Shown here: positions 6,004 to 7,384 of the stretch, piece after piece
How the letters are laid out: each line of letters opens with the position of its first letter
Position numbering within the stretch: position 1 is the stretch's first letter
DNA from: Oscillospiraceae bacterium UBA6409
Lineage (GTDB): Bacteria > Bacillota > Clostridia > Oscillospirales > Oscillospiraceae
Length of the DNA stretch: 7,384 nucleotides
NCBI GenBank assembly: GCA_002438575.1
Contig: DJPP01000119.1
Span: forward strand, 1-7,384
Direction of reading: 5' to 3'
The notes under the pieces: generated by a model
What the model was told of the DNA's origin: nothing
Seen by the model: the letters and a program-made list of their open reading frames with translations, nothing else
The model's database searches: none
Program-made: the position numbers and the translations under genes

Positions 6004-6845
6004 AAAAGTTCCTCCCATTTCACGGCGAGGGCGCCCAATATCTGGCCCACGCCCGCATTTTGGTCACATTGTTCGGCAAAGCGCTGACTGGCCGCGCACA
6101 GGCCCAGCAGCTGCCGCGCCGTCAGCCTGTCCGCCAGCAGAAGGGCTGCCTCCGCGCAGGCAGGGTCCGGCTGCGCTTTGCCCTGCTGCACCAGCAGAGC
6201 CTCGGCACAGGCGCGCCACAGCTCCTCCAGCTGGGCCTGCAGCGCCTCGCGCTTCAGGGACTGCTCGCGGGAGAGCAGCGCTGTGGTCACCGGCAGCAGA
6301 CGCCCGGAGGCAAAAGCGCGGCACAGCGTCAGAGCGTCATCGCTGAGGGGCGCGTCCTCCCCGTCGTATTTCAGCAGAGCACAGCGGGAACGGATGGTCT
6401 CCAGCAGGGCGGCGGGGGCGTCGGCGCAGAAGATGAAGGCGGCATAGGGCGGTCCCTCCTCCACCACCTTCAGCAGGACGTCCTGGTCCCGCTGGTTCAG
6501 CTGGCGGCAGTCAGAGACGACGTATACCTTACGCCGGGCCTCGTTGGGCCGGATGTACACATCCTTGCGCAGGGCGCGGACCGCCTCCACCGTCAGCTCC
6601 TTGTGTTCCGTATCCAGCACGGGGATCACGTCCGGGTGGATGCCCTCCAGCACCTTGCGGCAGTGGCGGCAGCGCAGGCAGGGCCTGTCCGTCCCCTCGC
6701 AGACGTGGGCGGCGGCGAGAAACCGCGCGGCGGCGGTCAGGTCGCCCCGGCCCGTCAGGATGACCGCGTGGCTGAGACGGTCCTCCCCAGCGGCGCGGCG
6801 CACGGTGCGGGCGAATATGCTGTTTTCCTGGGGCAGCTGGACCAT
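6000..6845 (-). CDS. holB: DNA polymerase III delta' subunit (clamp loader)
   Basis: A 281-residue clamp-loader subunit, which opens the sliding clamp for loading on DNA together with delta and tau/gamma. Features in order: HAVILTG (25-31) with a degenerate P-loop (TGRGDLT lacks the GKT of an ATPase), as usual for delta'; a zinc module CX6CX2CX2C (Cys49, 56, 59, 62); LKVVEEGPP (125-133), the normal LKxLEEPP region; and TIRSRC (150-155), the SRC motif that supplies the arginine finger to the neighbouring subunit. The C-terminal part (about 165-281) is the helical collar domain. The start is the ATG at 6845, with GGAGG (6853-6857) 7 bases upstream. A longer frame reaching 6923 would begin upstream of the promoter and gives no family sequence, so it is rejected. 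It is the first gene of the holB-ricT-HAD operon. tmk, often just upstream in Firmicutes, is absent here. Confidence 0.95.
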   Translation of the reverse strand: MVQLPQENSIFARTVRRAAGEDRLSHAVILTGRGDLTAAARFLAAAHVCEGTDRPCLRCRHCRKVLEGIHPDVIPVLDTEHKELTVEAVRALRKDVYIRPNEARRKVYVVSDCRQLNQRDQDVLLKVVEEGPPYAAFIFCADAPAALLETIRSRCALLKYDGEDAPLSDDALTLCRAFASGRLLPVTTALLSREQSLKREALQAQLEELWRACAEALLVQQGKAQPDPACAEAALLLADRLTARQLLGLCAASQRFAEQCDQNAGVGQILGALAVKWEELL

Positions 6846-6886
6846 GCGCGTACCTCCCGGTGAAGTGCCTACTAATTCAATATAAT

Positions 6887-6916
6887 AGTATACCACAGGC
6901 GTGGGGGAATAGGCAA
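6887..6916 (-). promoter_or_regulatory. Predicted promoter of the holB-ricT-HAD operon
   Basis: On the minus strand: -35 TTGCCT (6916-6911), an 18-base spacer, -10 TATACT (6892-6887) preceded by TGG (extended -10). The start is expected near 6880, giving a leader of about 35 bases before the holB ATG at 6845. The same TTGCCT -35 is used by the lipoprotein promoter. Confidence 0.7.
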
Positions 6917-7084
6917 GACGCAAAATCTTTCCGGCGTTCCGCCGGGAGAAGCGCGCCGGGACGGCGGCTTTGTGAGTGCTGCGCCAAAAAAGGCGGAAAA
7001 TAGAGGAAATGGAAATGTATTATCGGTTTACGGGAAGTGTCCGTGTAGGAAACAACATTTTTTGTAAAAATATCCGCGACAGGG
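6917..7084. other. Divergent holB/ppdK intergenic region
   Basis: The spacer between two divergent start codons (6845 and 7164) is 318 bases and carries both promoters. Apart from these it holds a perfect CCGGCG-TTC-CGCCGG hairpin (6931-6945) just upstream of the holB -35, and an AT-rich dyad ATTTTT-TGT-AAAAAT (7057-7071) upstream of the ppdK -35. The hairpin has no T-tract. I see no small ORF, riboswitch or RNA gene. Confidence 0.55.
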
Positions 7085-7113
7085 TTGCTTTTAGAAAAAA
7101 ATGTGACTATAAT
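7085..7113 (+). promoter_or_regulatory. Predicted strong sigma-A promoter of ppdK
   Basis: -35 TTGCTT (7085-7090), a 17-base spacer (7091-7107) and a perfect -10 TATAAT (7108-7113). The start is expected near 7120, leaving a leader of about 44 bases. The AT tract at 7057-7073 falls at about -63 to -47, where an UP element would bind the RNA polymerase alpha subunit. Confidence 0.8.
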
Positions 7114-7163
7114 AAATTGTTCTCAATGTTTGGTACAACTATTTAATATACGGAGGAACTGCA

Positions 7164-7384
7164 ATGAGCAAGAAGTATTGTTACCTGTTCACCGAAGGCA
7201 ACGCCAAGATGCGTGAGCTGTTGGGCGGCAAGGGTGCGAACCTGGCGGAGATGACCAATATCGGTCTGCCCGTGCCCCAGGGCTTTACCATCACCACCGA
7301 GGCCTGCACCCAGTATTACGAGGACGGCCGCCAGATCAACGACGAGATCATGGCGGAGATCATGGAGTATATCGAGAAGATGGA
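7164..7384 (+). CDS. ppdK: Pyruvate, phosphate dikinase, N-terminal part (3' end outside window)
   Basis: The first 73 codons are visible. PPDK interconverts pyruvate + ATP + phosphate with phosphoenolpyruvate + AMP + pyrophosphate in the cytosol. In many anaerobic Clostridia it works in pyrophosphate-linked glycolysis or gluconeogenesis. The visible sequence is the start of the ATP-grasp nucleotide-binding domain: [12 protein letters not shown] (19-30) and [15 protein letters not shown] (34-48), which are near-diagnostic for PPDK and distinguish it from PEP synthase. Lys23 in GGKGA corresponds to the conserved ATP-binding lysine. The ATG at 7164 has GGAGG (7152-7156) 7 bases upstream. The full protein is normally about 870-890 residues. 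The strong upstream promoter suggests high expression. Confidence 0.97.
   Translation, partial: MSKKYCYLFTEGNAKMRELLGGKGANLAEMTNIGLPVPQGFTITTEACTQYYEDGRQINDEIMAEIMEYIEKM

Noticed and set aside
3850..6087. A 745-codon open frame on the plus strand
   Set aside because: It runs antisense across ricT and the Cof-type phosphatase and through their terminator. It has long Ala/Gly/Val low-complexity runs produced by the Arg/Ala-rich ricT tail and no recognisable motif or ribosome binding site.
6060..6863. A 267-codon open frame on the plus strand
   Set aside because: It is antisense to holB, has Gln/Gly/Leu-rich composition and no motifs; holB is unambiguous.
6846..6923. An N-terminal extension of holB starting at 6923
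   Set aside because: This start lies upstream of the predicted promoter (6887-6916), lacks a ribosome binding site and adds sequence unlike the delta' family. The ATG at 6845 has GGAGG at ideal spacing.
6931..6945. CCGGCG-TTC-CGCCGG hairpin considered as a terminator
   Set aside because: There is no T-tract on either strand and no gene ends there; it lies between two divergent promoters.
7117..7138. TTGT...ACAA dyad after the ppdK -10, considered as a Rex or other redox operator
   Set aside because: Only the outer four bases match; the inner bases of a Rex site are absent, and no further symmetry is present.

Overview
The window looks like a piece of chromosome from a high-GC, anaerobic, probably spore-forming Clostridia species of the Oscillospiraceae type (Flavonifractor, Lawsonibacter or Oscillibacter-like). 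The evidence is a pyruvate phosphate dikinase start, a RicT/YaaT sporulation and RNA-processing protein next to holB, a membrane-anchored G5/LysM/M23 peptidase of Gram-positive type, a sortase-type sorting signal, and GGAGG ribosome binding sites throughout. The genus is an inference. There are no RNA genes, insertion sequences, CRISPR arrays or phage genes.

Layout, left to right. (1) Bases 1-473, plus strand: the C-terminal part of a HAD phosphatase. It ends at a symmetric terminator (483-514) shared with the convergent gene. (2) Bases 526-3590, minus strand: three cell-envelope genes that appear to be separate transcription units. In order of transcription they are a membrane-anchored M23 endopeptidase (1869-3590), a 59-residue peptide that is little more than a signal peptide fused to a sortase sorting signal (1513-1692), and a lipoprotein (526-1380). 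Each has a readable sigma-A-type promoter. The last two end at good terminators; the M23 gene is followed only by hairpins without a T-tract. (3) Bases 3859-6845, minus strand: a compact operon holB - ricT - Cof-type HAD phosphatase. It has one promoter (6887-6916), a 4-base ATGA overlap between the first two genes, a 3-base gap between the next two, and a terminator at 3818-3851. (4) Bases 7164-7384, plus strand: the start of ppdK, divergent from holB, behind a near-consensus promoter.

How they work together. The holB-ricT linkage is the familiar Firmicutes neighbourhood (holB-yaaT-yabA in Bacillus), here followed by a HAD phosphatase. The envelope block combines a peptidoglycan hydrolase, a possible wall-attached or membrane peptide and a surface lipoprotein. 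No shared regulation is proven, although a tandem TGTAAC repeat at the M23 promoter resembles half-sites of the cell-wall regulator WalR.

Most of the window is ordinary core genome. The features most worth a second look are the minimal sorting-signal peptide, the long arginine-rich tail and extra cysteine cluster of RicT, the repeat at the M23 promoter, and the uncharacterised cytoplasmic N-terminus of the M23 protein. I do not see a convincing new multi-gene system.
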